Source: Jannaschia marina (GTDB taxonomy: Bacteria; Pseudomonadota; Alphaproteobacteria; Rhodobacterales; Rhodobacteraceae). Taken from it: a DNA stretch of 64,000 bases. The stretch spans positions 62,001 to 126,000 of the forward strand of contig NZ_JABVAX010000004.1 in NCBI RefSeq assembly GCF_013404595.1, read 5' to 3'. The position numbers were made by a program, and so were the translations under genes. Shown here in pieces: positions 26,416-34,963 of the stretch (within the stretch, counting starts at the first letter, position 1; each line of letters starts with the position of its first letter). The notes under the pieces were generated by a model. That model searched no databases and was not told the DNA's origin. It saw only the letters and a list, made by a program, of their open reading frames with translations.

Positions 26416-27075
26416 TCAGAGGCCGATGTCACCCATCAATCGTGCGGCCTCCTCGGCCGGCGCGGCGAGGGCGGCGCGGTCTTCGCCGGGGTGGAAGCGG
26501 CCGCGGAGCGCGGTGGGCATTGGCCGGGGCGTGAGCCGGTGGATGCGCGGGGCCGTGGCCGTCGTCGCCTCGGCCTGCCAGGCGGTCAGGATCGCGCGCT
26601 GCGCGGCCTTGGTCGCGAGGTAGGCGGAGGCGAACTTCGGCGCTCGGTCGTCGTCGAAGAAGACGGCCTGCGCATCCCCGGCGGCGTGCAGGAGCGGCGA
26701 GACGTAGGGAATGAGCCGCTGGAGCGCGGTGACGTTGGTGGCGAGCGCCTTGGCGAAATCCTTCTCGTCGGCCATGTCGGCAGGCGCGAGCGGCGGGGCG
26801 TGGACGGCCGTATGCACCCAGAGCGGCAGCGTGCCCCAGCGGTCGTGGATGCCCTTGCAGAGATGCTGCATCGCGCCCGCGTCGGTCACGTCCATCGGCG
26901 CGAGCGTGGCCGCGCCGCCGGCGGCCTGGATGCGGTCGTCGAGCTCCTCGAGGCCACCCTGCGTGCGCGCCACGGCGACGACATGGGTGCCCTTCGCGGC
27001 CAGATATTCGGCGATGGCGGCCCCGAGACCGCGCGAGGCGCCGGTGACGAGCGCGAGCGTGGGATAATCTGTCAT
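26416..27075 (-). CDS. Short-chain dehydrogenase/reductase-like protein lacking the catalytic serine
   Basis: A 219-residue SDR fold. TGASRGLGAAIAEYLA is the Rossmann glycine motif and TNVTALQRL the structural Asn region. The active-site Tyr and Lys are present as YLATK, but 13 residues before the Tyr, where the catalytic Ser normally stands, is Phe (AVFFDDDRAPKF). So it may bind NAD(P) without classical SDR chemistry. The start is the ATG at 27075; a longer frame upstream lacks support. It is divergent from bioY. Confidence 0.85.
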   Translation of the reverse strand: MTDYPTLALVTGASRGLGAAIAEYLAAKGTHVVAVARTQGGLEELDDRIQAAGGAATLAPMDVTDAGAMQHLCKGIHDRWGTLPLWVHTAVHAPPLAPADMADEKDFAKALATNVTALQRLIPYVSPLLHAAGDAQAVFFDDDRAPKFASAYLATKAAQRAILTAWQAEATTATAPRIHRLTPRPMPTALRGRFHPGEDRAALAAPAEEAARLMGDIGL

Positions 27076-27173
27076 GGCCGCTCCCGTGCCACGCGCCGTT
27101 AGCGGGATCAAGTTGACAGCCCTCGCGGCAGTGCGGAAAAGGCAATCAGACACGTCATTCACGGGAGAGCGAG

Positions 27174-27749
27174 ATGACCCTGACCGAAACGGCCTTTGGC
27201 CGGTTGACCCTGATGAAGCAGGCCGCGCTGGTGCTGGGCGGCACCGGCGTTCTGGCGATCGCCAGTCAGGTGAGCGTGCCCTTCCTGCCTGTGCCGATGA
27301 CGCTGCAGACGCTGGCCGTCCTGTCGGTCGGTTTCGCCTTCGGGTCGCGGCTGGGCGCGATCACCGTCGCCGCGTGGCTGATGCAGGCGGTCCTGGGCGC
27401 GCCGGTGCTGGCGAATTTCAACAACGGCGCGGCCTTCTTCGGTCCGACCGCCGGTTTCCTCGTGGGTTTCGTCGGCATGGCCTGGATCGCCGGTCTCGCC
27501 GCCGAGCGGGGCGTCGTCGCCAAGATGGGGATGGGGCTTCTGGCCTCCGCGCTCCTCTATGTGCCGGGCCTCGCCTGGCCGCTCGGCGTGGGCGAGCTCT
27601 TCGGCCTGAAGGTCTGGGGCCACGACCTTGCTTTCGGCGCGCTGCTCGACGCCTTCGCGCTGCCGTTCCTGCTGGGCGATGCGGTCAAGGCCGTGCTTGC
27701 TGCGCTTCTGGTCACCGGGGGGCTGTCGCTCCTGTCGAAGCGCGCCTGA
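27174..27749 (+). CDS. bioY: Biotin transporter S component BioY
   Basis: A 191-residue membrane protein with about six helices. LAIASQVSVPFLPVPMTLQTLAVLSVGFAFGSRLG and the later FFGPTAGFLVGFVGMAWIAGLAAER match the BioY substrate-binding subunit of ECF transporters. Biotin is taken up with or without the EcfA/T module; neither is in this window. GGGAGAG ribosome-binding site at 27162-27168. I looked for a BioR-type site (TTATCTATAA) upstream and did not find one. Confidence 0.96.
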   Translation: MTLTETAFGRLTLMKQAALVLGGTGVLAIASQVSVPFLPVPMTLQTLAVLSVGFAFGSRLGAITVAAWLMQAVLGAPVLANFNNGAAFFGPTAGFLVGFVGMAWIAGLAAERGVVAKMGMGLLASALLYVPGLAWPLGVGELFGLKVWGHDLAFGALLDAFALPFLLGDAVKAVLAALLVTGGLSLLSKRA

Positions 27750-27766
27750 GACCAGATCGAGCGCTT

Positions 27767-28222
27767 TCAGCCGCTGCGCCGCTCCTCCCGGGGCGGCGCA
27801 TTTTCGTTTTCGCTTTCTCCGGAGAGCGCGGCGACGGCAGCCTTGCACATGCCATCCTCGAGCCAACGGCACCCCTTGCAAAGCGTATCGAGATCGTTGG
27901 GACGCACCCGCGCGCGCACCCGGTCGAGACAGTCGCCCCAGCTGAGCCGGTCGCCCGGTTTGATCCCGAGGGTCGAGCCGTGCCGCGCGTCGAGAGCGTC
28001 GATCTGAAGCTGCGCCTCGCAGCCGTTGCCGACGCGGCGGGGGCAGGGGGCGCAGATGGAATCGGCGATGCCGGTGATCAGGATCGGCGTGCGCTCCCCC
28101 CCGGGCGCGCGGAGCTGCCCCCGCACGATACCGGCCATGTTCGCGGTGAAGGCGTCGTCATAGCCCATCCCTTCGAAGCCGATGGAACAGAGAACGTGGT
28201 GCGGGCGTAAGCGGACTGACAT
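27767..28222 (-). CDS. DUF1284 cysteine-rich protein
   Basis: A 151-residue soluble protein. RLRPHHVLCSIGFEGMGYDDAFTANM at the N-terminus and DSICAPCPRRVGNGCEAQ in the middle match DUF1284. Cysteines at CxxC, C, then CKGCRW and MCKAA suggest a metal or iron-sulfur site, which is inference. The last 20 residues are acidic and then basic (SGESENENAPPREERRSG) and look disordered. Convergent with bioY; 54 bases separate its start from the purF stop upstream on the same strand. Confidence 0.88.
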   Translation of the reverse strand: MSVRLRPHHVLCSIGFEGMGYDDAFTANMAGIVRGQLRAPGGERTPILITGIADSICAPCPRRVGNGCEAQLQIDALDARHGSTLGIKPGDRLSWGDCLDRVRARVRPNDLDTLCKGCRWLEDGMCKAAVAALSGESENENAPPREERRSG

Positions 28223-28276
28223 TGCGGTTGTCTAGACGGTATGTCCGATGACACAACCGGGACGGGTGCAAACCCG

Positions 28277-29752
28277 CTATTCCGCGGCCTTGAGGCGGAA
28301 CCCCTTTTCCACCTGATCCGCGGGCTCGACAGGATAGTCGCCCGAGAAGCAGGCGTCGCAGTATTGCGGGGCGTCGACGTCGCGTCCCTTTGCCTCGCCC
28401 ACGGCGCGATAGAGGCCGTCGAGCGAGATGAACTTGAGGCTGTCGACTCCGAGATGCCTGCGCATTTCCTCCTCGGTCATCGTCGCGGCCAGCAGCTTCT
28501 CGCGCTGCGGCGTGTCGACGCCGTAGAAGCAGGGCCAGGCCGTCGGCGGGGAGGCGATGCGGAAGTGGACCTCGGCCGCGCCGGCGTCGAGGATCATCTC
28601 CTTGATCTTGCGGCTCGTGGTGCCGCGCACGACGCTGTCATCGACGAGGATCACGCGCTTGCCGCGGATGAGGGCGCGGTTGACGTTGAGCTTGAGGCGC
28701 ACGCCCATGTTGCGGATCGATTCCGACGGCTCGATGAAGGTGCGGCCCATGTACTGGTTGCGAATGATCCCCATGGCGTAGGGGATGCCCGACGCGAGGC
28801 TGTAGCCGATGGCCGCGGGCGTGCCGCTGTCGGGCACGGGGCAGACGAGATCGGCGTCGACCGGAGCCTCCCTGGCCAGCTCGCGGCCGATGTTTTCGCG
28901 CGTGGAATAGACGGAGCGGCCGCCGAGGATACTGTCGGGTCGGCTGAAGTAGACGTGCTCGAAGATGCAGAAGCGGGAGCGTTTGGGCTCGAAGGGTCGG
29001 TGGGAGGTGACGCCGTCCTTCTCGGAGATGACGACCATCTCGCCCGGCTCGATCTCGCGGATGAACTCGGCCCCGATGATGTCGAGCGCGCAGGTCTCGG
29101 AAGCCAGGACCCAGCCGTCGCCCACCTGGCCCAGGACGAGCGGCCGCACGCCCAGCGGATCGCGCACGCCGATGAGCTTGGTGCGTGTCATGGCGACGAC
29201 GCTGAACGCGCCCTCGACCCGGCGCAGAGCGTCCTTCATCCGCTCGGGGATGTTGCGCTGGAGCGAGCGGGCCATGAGGTGGATGATGCACTCGCTGTCC
29301 GAGGACGACTGGAAGATCGAGCCGCGCTCGATGAGTTCGCGGCGCAGGCTGTCGGCGTTGGTGATGTTGCCGTTGTGGGCGATCGCCGCGCCGCCCATGG
29401 CGAACTCGCCGAAGAATGGCTGCACGTCGCGGATGGCGGTCGCGCCCTTCGAGCCGGCGGTGGAATAGCGGACGTGCCCGATGCCGATGGGCCCCGGCAG
29501 CACGTCCATCACGTCGGCCTGCGTGAAGGTGTCGCGCACGTAGCCGAAGCGGCGGACGGAGTTGAACCCCTGCTCGGCGTCGTGGACGACGATGCCGCCC
29601 GCCTCCTGCCCGCGATGTTGCAGCGCGTGGAGACCCAGGGCGGTGAAGTTCGCGGCGGAGCTGACGCCGATCACGCCGAAGACCCCGCATTCCTCCTTCA
29701 GCTTGTCGCCCTCGGTGACGGGATCGAAGGGGGTGCTGCGCCAGTCGGTCAT
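28277..29752 (-). CDS. purF: Amidophosphoribosyltransferase
   Basis: A 491-residue PurF, first step of purine synthesis (PRPP plus glutamine to phosphoribosylamine). After a 21-residue propeptide comes the nucleophile C22 in EECGVFGVIG, the glutaminase domain with LQHRGQEAGG and GHVRYSTAG, then the PRPP-binding motif RVILVDDSVVRGTTS near residue 370. It follows cvpA with 88 bases between, the same pairing as in enteric bacteria. Confidence 0.98.
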   Translation of the reverse strand: MTDWRSTPFDPVTEGDKLKEECGVFGVIGVSSAANFTALGLHALQHRGQEAGGIVVHDAEQGFNSVRRFGYVRDTFTQADVMDVLPGPIGIGHVRYSTAGSKGATAIRDVQPFFGEFAMGGAAIAHNGNITNADSLRRELIERGSIFQSSSDSECIIHLMARSLQRNIPERMKDALRRVEGAFSVVAMTRTKLIGVRDPLGVRPLVLGQVGDGWVLASETCALDIIGAEFIREIEPGEMVVISEKDGVTSHRPFEPKRSRFCIFEHVYFSRPDSILGGRSVYSTRENIGRELAREAPVDADLVCPVPDSGTPAAIGYSLASGIPYAMGIIRNQYMGRTFIEPSESIRNMGVRLKLNVNRALIRGKRVILVDDSVVRGTTSRKIKEMILDAGAAEVHFRIASPPTAWPCFYGVDTPQREKLLAATMTEEEMRRHLGVDSLKFISLDGLYRAVGEAKGRDVDAPQYCDACFSGDYPVEPADQVEKGFRLKAAE

Positions 29753-29840
29753 CCGCGATGATTCCTGCTTGGATCGGGGCTTGGCCCGTCAGATAGGGCC
29801 ATTGCCTGCCCCTGTCACCCGCCTGTCACGAAAGGTGAGA

Positions 29841-30431
29841 TCATTCCTCGGGGACTGTGCCCTCGACGGCTTCCACCGGGGCGCCGCATTCGCCGACGAG
29901 CCCCTCGTAGCGGGTCAGGATCCAGCCGGGTGCGTCCTCGGGGATCTGTTCCTCGATGTTGCTCTGCGCGCGGCTGAAGATCGTGGCGGAGCGGCTCTGC
30001 TCGACCACCGGGATCCCCTCGCTGACGGTGACGCGGTCGTAGACGACGAAGCCCACAGCGACGAGAAGGATGCCGCGCAGCACGCCGAAGAGGAAGCCGA
30101 GCCCCTGATCGAAGGGGCCGAGCACCGAATGGCGGATCGCGCCCGACAGGAGCGGTGTGAAGAAACTCGTGAGCACGAGGGCGAGGGCGAAGACGACGGC
30201 GAAGGCGGCGATGATGGCCAGCTCGCAGCTGTCGCCGAGGATGTCGCCCAGGAAGGGGATCTCGCGCACGAGCGGCTCGGCCGCGCCGGCAAAGGTGTAG
30301 GCCAGGATCGCCGCGGCGATCCATCCGACGATCGCCATGGCCTCGCGGACGATGCCGCGCGAGTAGGCCAGAATGGCGGAGATGAGAATCACGGCCGCGA
30401 CCGCGCCGTCCACGATGGTGAAACCGTCCAT
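29841..30431 (-). CDS. cvpA: CvpA family membrane protein
   Basis: A 196-residue CvpA (colicin V production) protein with four membrane helices in the first 150 residues; MDGFTIVDGAVAAVILISAILAYSRGIVREAMAIVGW is typical. The C-terminal 45 residues are hydrophilic and end AVEGTVPEE. The role outside colicin V export is poorly defined. It lies between radA and purF on one strand, and the cvpA-purF pairing is classical. Confidence 0.93.
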   Translation of the reverse strand: MDGFTIVDGAVAAVILISAILAYSRGIVREAMAIVGWIAAAILAYTFAGAAEPLVREIPFLGDILGDSCELAIIAAFAVVFALALVLTSFFTPLLSGAIRHSVLGPFDQGLGFLFGVLRGILLVAVGFVVYDRVTVSEGIPVVEQSRSATIFSRAQSNIEEQIPEDAPGWILTRYEGLVGECGAPVEAVEGTVPEE

Positions 30432-30458
30432 GCGTTCCTCGTCGTCCCGGGTCTGCGG

Positions 30459-31826
30459 TCAGCCCGCGCCGAACACCTCGCCCACCAGGGTCGTCAGGTC
30501 CGGCAACAGGCGCAGGGCGATGCCGCCCGCGTCCCCCGTCTTGCAGCCCCGCGGGGCCATTCCGGCGGTAAAACCAAGTTTGGCGGCCTCTTTCAACCGG
30601 TTTTCCGCCTGTGCCACGGGCCGTAGCGCCCCGGAGAGCGACAACTCGCCAAAGACGACCGTATCGGGCGGGATCGCGGCGTCCTCGCGCGCCGACAGAA
30701 GGGCGCAGGCGACGGCGAGGTCGGCGGCGGGTTCGGTGACGCGGATGCCGCCGGCGACGTTGAGGTAGACGTCGAGGCCCTGGAAGCTGATGCCGGTGCG
30801 GGCTTCGAGGACGGCGAGGATCATCGAGAGGCGCGATCCGTCCCAGCCGACGACGGCGCGGCGCGGCTGCGACAGCTGAGAGGGCGCGACGAGCGCCTGG
30901 ATCTCCACGAGGACGGGCCGCGTGCCCTCGATGCCGGCGAAGACGACGGAGCCGGGGGCGGGCGCGTCGCGGTCGCCGAGAAAGAGGGCCGAGGGGTTCA
31001 CCACCTCCGAAAGGCCCGCGCCCGTCATCTCGAAGACGCCGATCTCGTCGGCGGGGCCGAAGCGGTTCTTGACCGCGCGCAGGATGCGGAACTGGTGCCC
31101 GCGCTCGCCCTCGAAATAGAGGACGGTATCGACCATGTGTTCGACGACGCGGGGGCCGGCGATCTGACCCTCCTTGGTGACGTGGCCCACGAGGATGACG
31201 GAGGTGCCGAAGCGCTTGGCGAAGCTCGTCAGCTCATGGGCGCTCGCGCGCACCTGACTGACGGAGCCAGGGGCCGAATCCACCGTGTCGGCCCACATGG
31301 TCTGGATCGAATCGATAATGCAGAGATCGGGTTTCTCCGCCTCGAGCGTGGTCAACACGTCGCGCAGGTTGGTCTCGGAGGCGAGTTTGACGCTGCTGTC
31401 GCCGAGGCCGAGCCGTTGCGCTCGCATCCGCACCTGTGCCGTCGCCTCCTCGCCCGAGACGTAGACGACGCGGCACCCGGCGGCGGCGAAGGCGGCGGCG
31501 GCCTGCAGCAGGAGCGTCGACTTGCCGATGCCCGGATCGCCGCCGACGAGCGTGGCCGAGGCCGGGACGAGGCCGCCGCCCAGCACCCGGTCGAGCTCCG
31601 AGAGGCCCGAGAGCGTGCGCGGCGGCGGCACCTCCTCGGTCGCGAGGTCGGTGAGCGCCATGCGCTTGCCCTTCATCGTGCCGAGCGATTTCTTCGAGGG
31701 CCCCTGGCTAAGCGGGACTTCCTCCTGAATGGAGTTCCACGCCCCGCAAACGTCGCACCGCCCGCTCCACTTCTTATGGATCGCACCGCATTCGGTACAG
31801 GCGAACTGGGTCACGGGCTTGGCCAT
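30459..31826 (-). CDS. radA: DNA repair protein RadA
   Basis: A 455-residue RadA started at MAKPVTQFACTECG; the upstream in-frame extension has no support. The zinc finger is CTECG to CDVCG, the Walker A GGDPGIGKSTLL near residue 85, the RadA-specific KNRFG motif as VKNRFGPADEIG near 245, and the C-terminal Lon-protease-like domain with SLSGALRPVAQAENRL. RadA promotes branch migration in recombination. It heads radA-cvpA-purF. Confidence 0.97.
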   Translation of the reverse strand: MAKPVTQFACTECGAIHKKWSGRCDVCGAWNSIQEEVPLSQGPSKKSLGTMKGKRMALTDLATEEVPPPRTLSGLSELDRVLGGGLVPASATLVGGDPGIGKSTLLLQAAAAFAAAGCRVVYVSGEEATAQVRMRAQRLGLGDSSVKLASETNLRDVLTTLEAEKPDLCIIDSIQTMWADTVDSAPGSVSQVRASAHELTSFAKRFGTSVILVGHVTKEGQIAGPRVVEHMVDTVLYFEGERGHQFRILRAVKNRFGPADEIGVFEMTGAGLSEVVNPSALFLGDRDAPAPGSVVFAGIEGTRPVLVEIQALVAPSQLSQPRRAVVGWDGSRLSMILAVLEARTGISFQGLDVYLNVAGGIRVTEPAADLAVACALLSAREDAAIPPDTVVFGELSLSGALRPVAQAENRLKEAAKLGFTAGMAPRGCKTGDAGGIALRLLPDLTTLVGEVFGAG

Positions 31827-32044
31827 GTTCGCGTTTTGGTCTCTTTGGGGGCGCGGCGCAAGGGGGCTTCTGGCGCGGTGACGACGACACTCATTGCCAG
31901 GAGGACACACGCGGGATGGTCGGCAAACGTGGTGAAGGTCGGGTTTGAGCCCAACTTGAATGATGCTGCGCTGTGCACCAATGTCGGCTTGAAGTTTCTT
32001 GGCCCGTTTTCCGACAACTAGCCGCGATCAGCGTAGGACAAGAA

Positions 32045-32350
32045 ATGAGAATAGTATTTATGATTGTTGGCTTGGTTTGTGGTGCTGGGGTCTATGCAGT
32101 GTTCGACCTACGAGATGACTATTTTCGGTCAATAGAACTGGCAGAAGCAAACTGTATGATCTTGGTGCTTTCTGATCCTAACGTCGAGCTCGCGCCTGCC
32201 GAGATTTACTGTAACTTAGTTGTTGACGATGACTTCCTACTGACGTTCGAAGTGAACGAGGCCGAAGGAATTTACGTTGACTGCCTTCCTGGTGCGGCGC
32301 TCTTCAGGCGTCAAATTACTTTTGGAGAATGCGGCTTGTATGAGCGTTAG
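32045..32350 (+). CDS. Orphan small protein with N-terminal membrane helix in an AT-rich island
   Basis: A 101-residue frame, MRIVFMIVGLVCGAGVYAVF then a soluble acidic part (DDYFRSIELAEANCMILVL). AGGA at 32035-32038 is a fair ribosome-binding site 6 bases before the ATG. The N-terminus is a signal anchor or signal peptide; the soluble part has four Cys (C39, C58, C82, C97 by my count). It lies in a stretch of about 40-50% GC within a two-thirds GC genome, and its codons end in A/T far more than its neighbours do, so recent acquisition is likely. I do not recognise the family. Confidence 0.55.
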   Translation: MRIVFMIVGLVCGAGVYAVFDLRDDYFRSIELAEANCMILVLSDPNVELAPAEIYCNLVVDDDFLLTFEVNEAEGIYVDCLPGAALFRRQITFGECGLYER

Positions 32351-32514
32351 CTTGCCGGCAGCCCTCGGAGAAATCTTCATGACCGGAACGGCAGAGGTTT
32401 TCGTTCAACACGGAAAGCATCCATAAGAACTGCCAATGCGAATGTCCGCTTCGTCCCGCTTACCTGAACTTGACTAGCGTATGGGGCTCATAACCCATAG
32501 CCTCTCCGCCCCCC

Positions 32515-33309
32515 TCACTCCGCCGGCAGCGTCTCCGAGTTGCCCGCGGAGTTCGCCTTGCGGCGCATCTGGAGGCCGACGACGTTCTCGCTGGCGGCGT
32601 GCCCGGTGAGCTTGATGGCGTCGGTGACCTCGGCGAGGTCCTTCTGCAGGCGTTCGAGCTGTTTCTCGGCCAGGCCCTCCTCGACGCTGACGGCCTGCAT
32701 CCAGCGTTTGATCTCCTGCACGGTCGCCTGGGCCATGGAGATGCGCTGGCGGTAGTCCTCCACCTCCTGCTGGCGCTGGCGCAGGAAGCTGCGGGCGCGC
32801 TCGACCTTCTCGGTCGTATAGACCTCGGCTATGTCGCGGCTTTCGACCGACATCTGGGCGGCGACCTGCAGCACGTCATGCTCGAGCTCGGCGAGATCGG
32901 GGTGCGCGCGCATCCAGTCGATGCGTTCGCGCATGGCGTCGAACTCGCGGCTGAGCTGGAACGCCCCGTCGCGGTCGGCTGCGTGGACGAGGGCGTAGGC
33001 CTGCGTCACGTCGGCCATCGAGAGCTGGAAATCGCGGTTCGTGAGCTCGAGCCGCCGGACGCGGGCGTTCGAGGGCAGGAAGCCGACGAGAAGAAGGAGG
33101 AGCAGCGTGACACCGATCTGAGCGATCATGCCTGCCCCCTCGATCGTCGTGCCGCCGACGGCGAGCGGAAGGTCGGGCCAGGGGAGGATACCGAGAAATG
33201 CGGCACCGGTGGCCGCGGTCAGGCCAAGGGCAGAAACAACCAGAAGGAATGTGCATACCAGTTGCAACAGACTGGTCGCAACGGCGACCGGACGATACGT
33301 TTCGTTCAT
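32515..33309 (-). CDS. Membrane-anchored coiled-coil protein of unknown function
   Basis: A 264-residue protein started at ATG 33309 (MNETYRPVAVATSLLQ). Two membrane helices (about 10-35 and 58-78) are followed by a long charged helical region with coiled coil (about 90-240, FDAMRERIDWMRAHPDLAELEHDVLQVAAQMSVESRDIAEVY). As I recall, relatives are present across Rhodobacteraceae and often carry the label DNA repair protein without evidence. Nothing here supports that label. It is downstream of alr, with a terminator between. Confidence 0.8.
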   Translation of the reverse strand: MNETYRPVAVATSLLQLVCTFLLVVSALGLTAATGAAFLGILPWPDLPLAVGGTTIEGAGMIAQIGVTLLLLLLVGFLPSNARVRRLELTNRDFQLSMADVTQAYALVHAADRDGAFQLSREFDAMRERIDWMRAHPDLAELEHDVLQVAAQMSVESRDIAEVYTTEKVERARSFLRQRQQEVEDYRQRISMAQATVQEIKRWMQAVSVEEGLAEKQLERLQKDLAEVTDAIKLTGHAASENVVGLQMRRKANSAGNSETLPAE

Positions 33310-33374
33310 TATAGCCAGACCCTGTGCGTTGGCGGTGTTACGGGTTTCTTGGCTGCTCAACGCCAGTATAGGCG

Positions 33375-33396
33375 AAAAGTTGCCGTGCAAGGCAAC
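33375..33396 (-). terminator. Rho-independent terminator after alr
   Basis: On the minus strand, GTTGCC, loop TTGCAC, GGCAAC, then TTTT. It lies 85-106 bases past the alr stop and just before the coiled-coil membrane gene, so it separates the two transcripts. Confidence 0.6.
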
Positions 33397-33480
33397 GATT
33401 ATTAAGAAATTAATGTGATTGGGCGCGATTGCTACGTGATCCGGCAGTCTTCGTGCGTTGGCGCACGGCGAAATGCCCGA

Positions 33481-34530
33481 TTACGCGACGCTTCCCCGGT
33501 AGTGGCGCTGGTATCGGCGGCCGAGCGCGGTGAGCACCTCGTAGCCGATCGTGTTCGCCTTCGAGGCGAGTGCGTCGATCCCGTGGTGCGGATCGAGGAA
33601 GCGAAGCGTCTCCGGATCGCGGTCGAGATGGGAGATGTCGATGGTCAGCAGATCCATCGAGACGCGCCCGACGACGGGGCAGGGCACCGGCCCCGCCATC
33701 GCGTCGACACCGGGAGAGAGCGCGCGGAAGAGCCCGTCGGCATAGCCCCCCGCCACGGTGGCGAGGCGCGCGGGCGCGGGGGCCGTCCAGGTGGCGTTGT
33801 AGCCGACGGTCTCGCCCGCGGCGACGTCGAAGCAGGCGATGACCGGCAGGTCGAGCGCGACGACGGGCTCGGCCCGGTCGAAGGGGGCCCCGCCATAGAG
33901 GCCGACGCCGGGGCGCGTCATGTCGAAATGGTAGTCGGGCCCGAGGATGGTGCCGCCGGTCGCCGCGAGGCTGCGCGGGACGGCGATGCCGTCGGTGATC
34001 TCGTGGAAGCGGGCCAGCTGGGCTGCGTTCTCGCTGGAGTCCGGCTCGTCGGCCGACGACAGATGCGACATCACGAGCACGGGCTCGGCGCGCAGGGCGA
34101 GCTCGGCGACGGCGGCCCATTCGTCGAGCTTGAGCCCGAGGCGGTTCATGCCGGTATCGAGCTGCAGGCCGAAGGGATGGCGAGGCAGGGTTTCGAGGTG
34201 GCGCGTCAGCTGATCGAGCGAGCAGAGCAGCGGCACGACGTCGGCGCGTTTGAGCGTGAGCGTGTCGCCCGGCATGTGGCCGTAGAAGGCGTAGATGCGC
34301 GGCTCGGGGCCGAGGGCGCGGCGCAGTTCCAGCCCCTCGTCGGCGCTCGCGACGAAGAAGGCCCGGCAGCCCTCCGCGAAGAGCCGCGGCGCGACCTGCG
34401 TGACGCCGAGGCCGTAGGCGTCGGCCTTGACGGTCGCCGCCGTCTCGCAGTCGGGGGCGGACAGGTGGTCGAGCGCCCGCCAGTTGGCGGCGACGGCCTC
34501 GAGGTCGATATGGAGCGTTCCGGTGGGCAT
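33481..34530 (-). CDS. alr: Alanine racemase
   Basis: A 349-residue PLP-dependent racemase that makes D-alanine for peptidoglycan. The PLP lysine is in TVKADAYGLG near residue 34 and the catalytic tyrosine in AGETVGYNATW near residue 240. TRPGVGLYGGAPF and VSMDLLTID are family motifs. It follows the RidA-like gene and dnaB on one strand; alr downstream of dnaB is a common arrangement in alphaproteobacteria. Confidence 0.97.
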   Translation of the reverse strand: MPTGTLHIDLEAVAANWRALDHLSAPDCETAATVKADAYGLGVTQVAPRLFAEGCRAFFVASADEGLELRRALGPEPRIYAFYGHMPGDTLTLKRADVVPLLCSLDQLTRHLETLPRHPFGLQLDTGMNRLGLKLDEWAAVAELALRAEPVLVMSHLSSADEPDSSENAAQLARFHEITDGIAVPRSLAATGGTILGPDYHFDMTRPGVGLYGGAPFDRAEPVVALDLPVIACFDVAAGETVGYNATWTAPAPARLATVAGGYADGLFRALSPGVDAMAGPVPCPVVGRVSMDLLTIDISHLDRDPETLRFLDPHHGIDALASKANTIGYEVLTALGRRYQRHYRGSVA

Positions 34531-34564
34531 GGTGGCGGGGTGATGCGGAGAAGGGCGCGCGGCG

Positions 34565-34963
34565 TCAAGATGCGGCGGTTGCGTCGCGTGCGACGATACG
34601 GATCTCCACGAGGGCCCCGGGGCGGCGCAGACCGGCGACCTCCACCGCCGTCCAGGCGGGGAAGGGGGCGTCGAGGCGGGCGCGGACGCAGGTTTCGAAC
34701 CTGTCGAAATGGCGGGCCATGTCGATGTGGTAGCTCGTCATCTCGACCACGTCGCCGAGCGTCAGCCCGGCCGCGGCCAGCACATGGGCGATCTTGTCGA
34801 AGGCCGCGTCGAACTGTCGGGCGGGGTCGGCGGGCATCGCGCCGTCCGGCCCGCTGCCGGTCATGCCGGTCAGGAAGACGAGGCCTCCGGCGCGCACGGC
34901 CGGCGAGAGCGGCAGGTCGGGCGCGGCCCCCGCCGCGATGGCGTCGCGCTGGCTAGCGCCCAT
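34565..34963 (-). CDS. RidA-family protein without the catalytic arginine
   Basis: A 132-residue YjgF/YER057c/UK114 fold: GGLVFLTGMTGSGPDG, FDKIAHVLAAAGLTLGDVVEMTSYHID and PAWTAVEVAGLRRPGALVEIRIVA. True RidA hydrolyses reactive enamines with an Arg just before the VEV strand; here that position is Trp-Thr, so it belongs to one of the Rid subfamilies without this activity. It overlaps the end of dnaB by 11 bases and is probably co-translated with it. Confidence 0.9.
   Translation of the reverse strand: MGASQRDAIAAGAAPDLPLSPAVRAGGLVFLTGMTGSGPDGAMPADPARQFDAAFDKIAHVLAAAGLTLGDVVEMTSYHIDMARHFDRFETCVRARLDAPFPAWTAVEVAGLRRPGALVEIRIVARDATAAS

Noticed and set aside
27113-27118. TTGACA as a -35 box for bioY
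   Set aside because: No credible -10 box at 16-18 bases; the hexamer alone is not enough.
32478-32505. tRNA-Met-like anticodon arm (GGGGCTCATAACCC within a TATGGG/CCCATA hairpin)
   Set aside because: No D-arm, T-arm (TTCGANNC) or acceptor stem could be found on either side, so it is at most a short fragment or chance.
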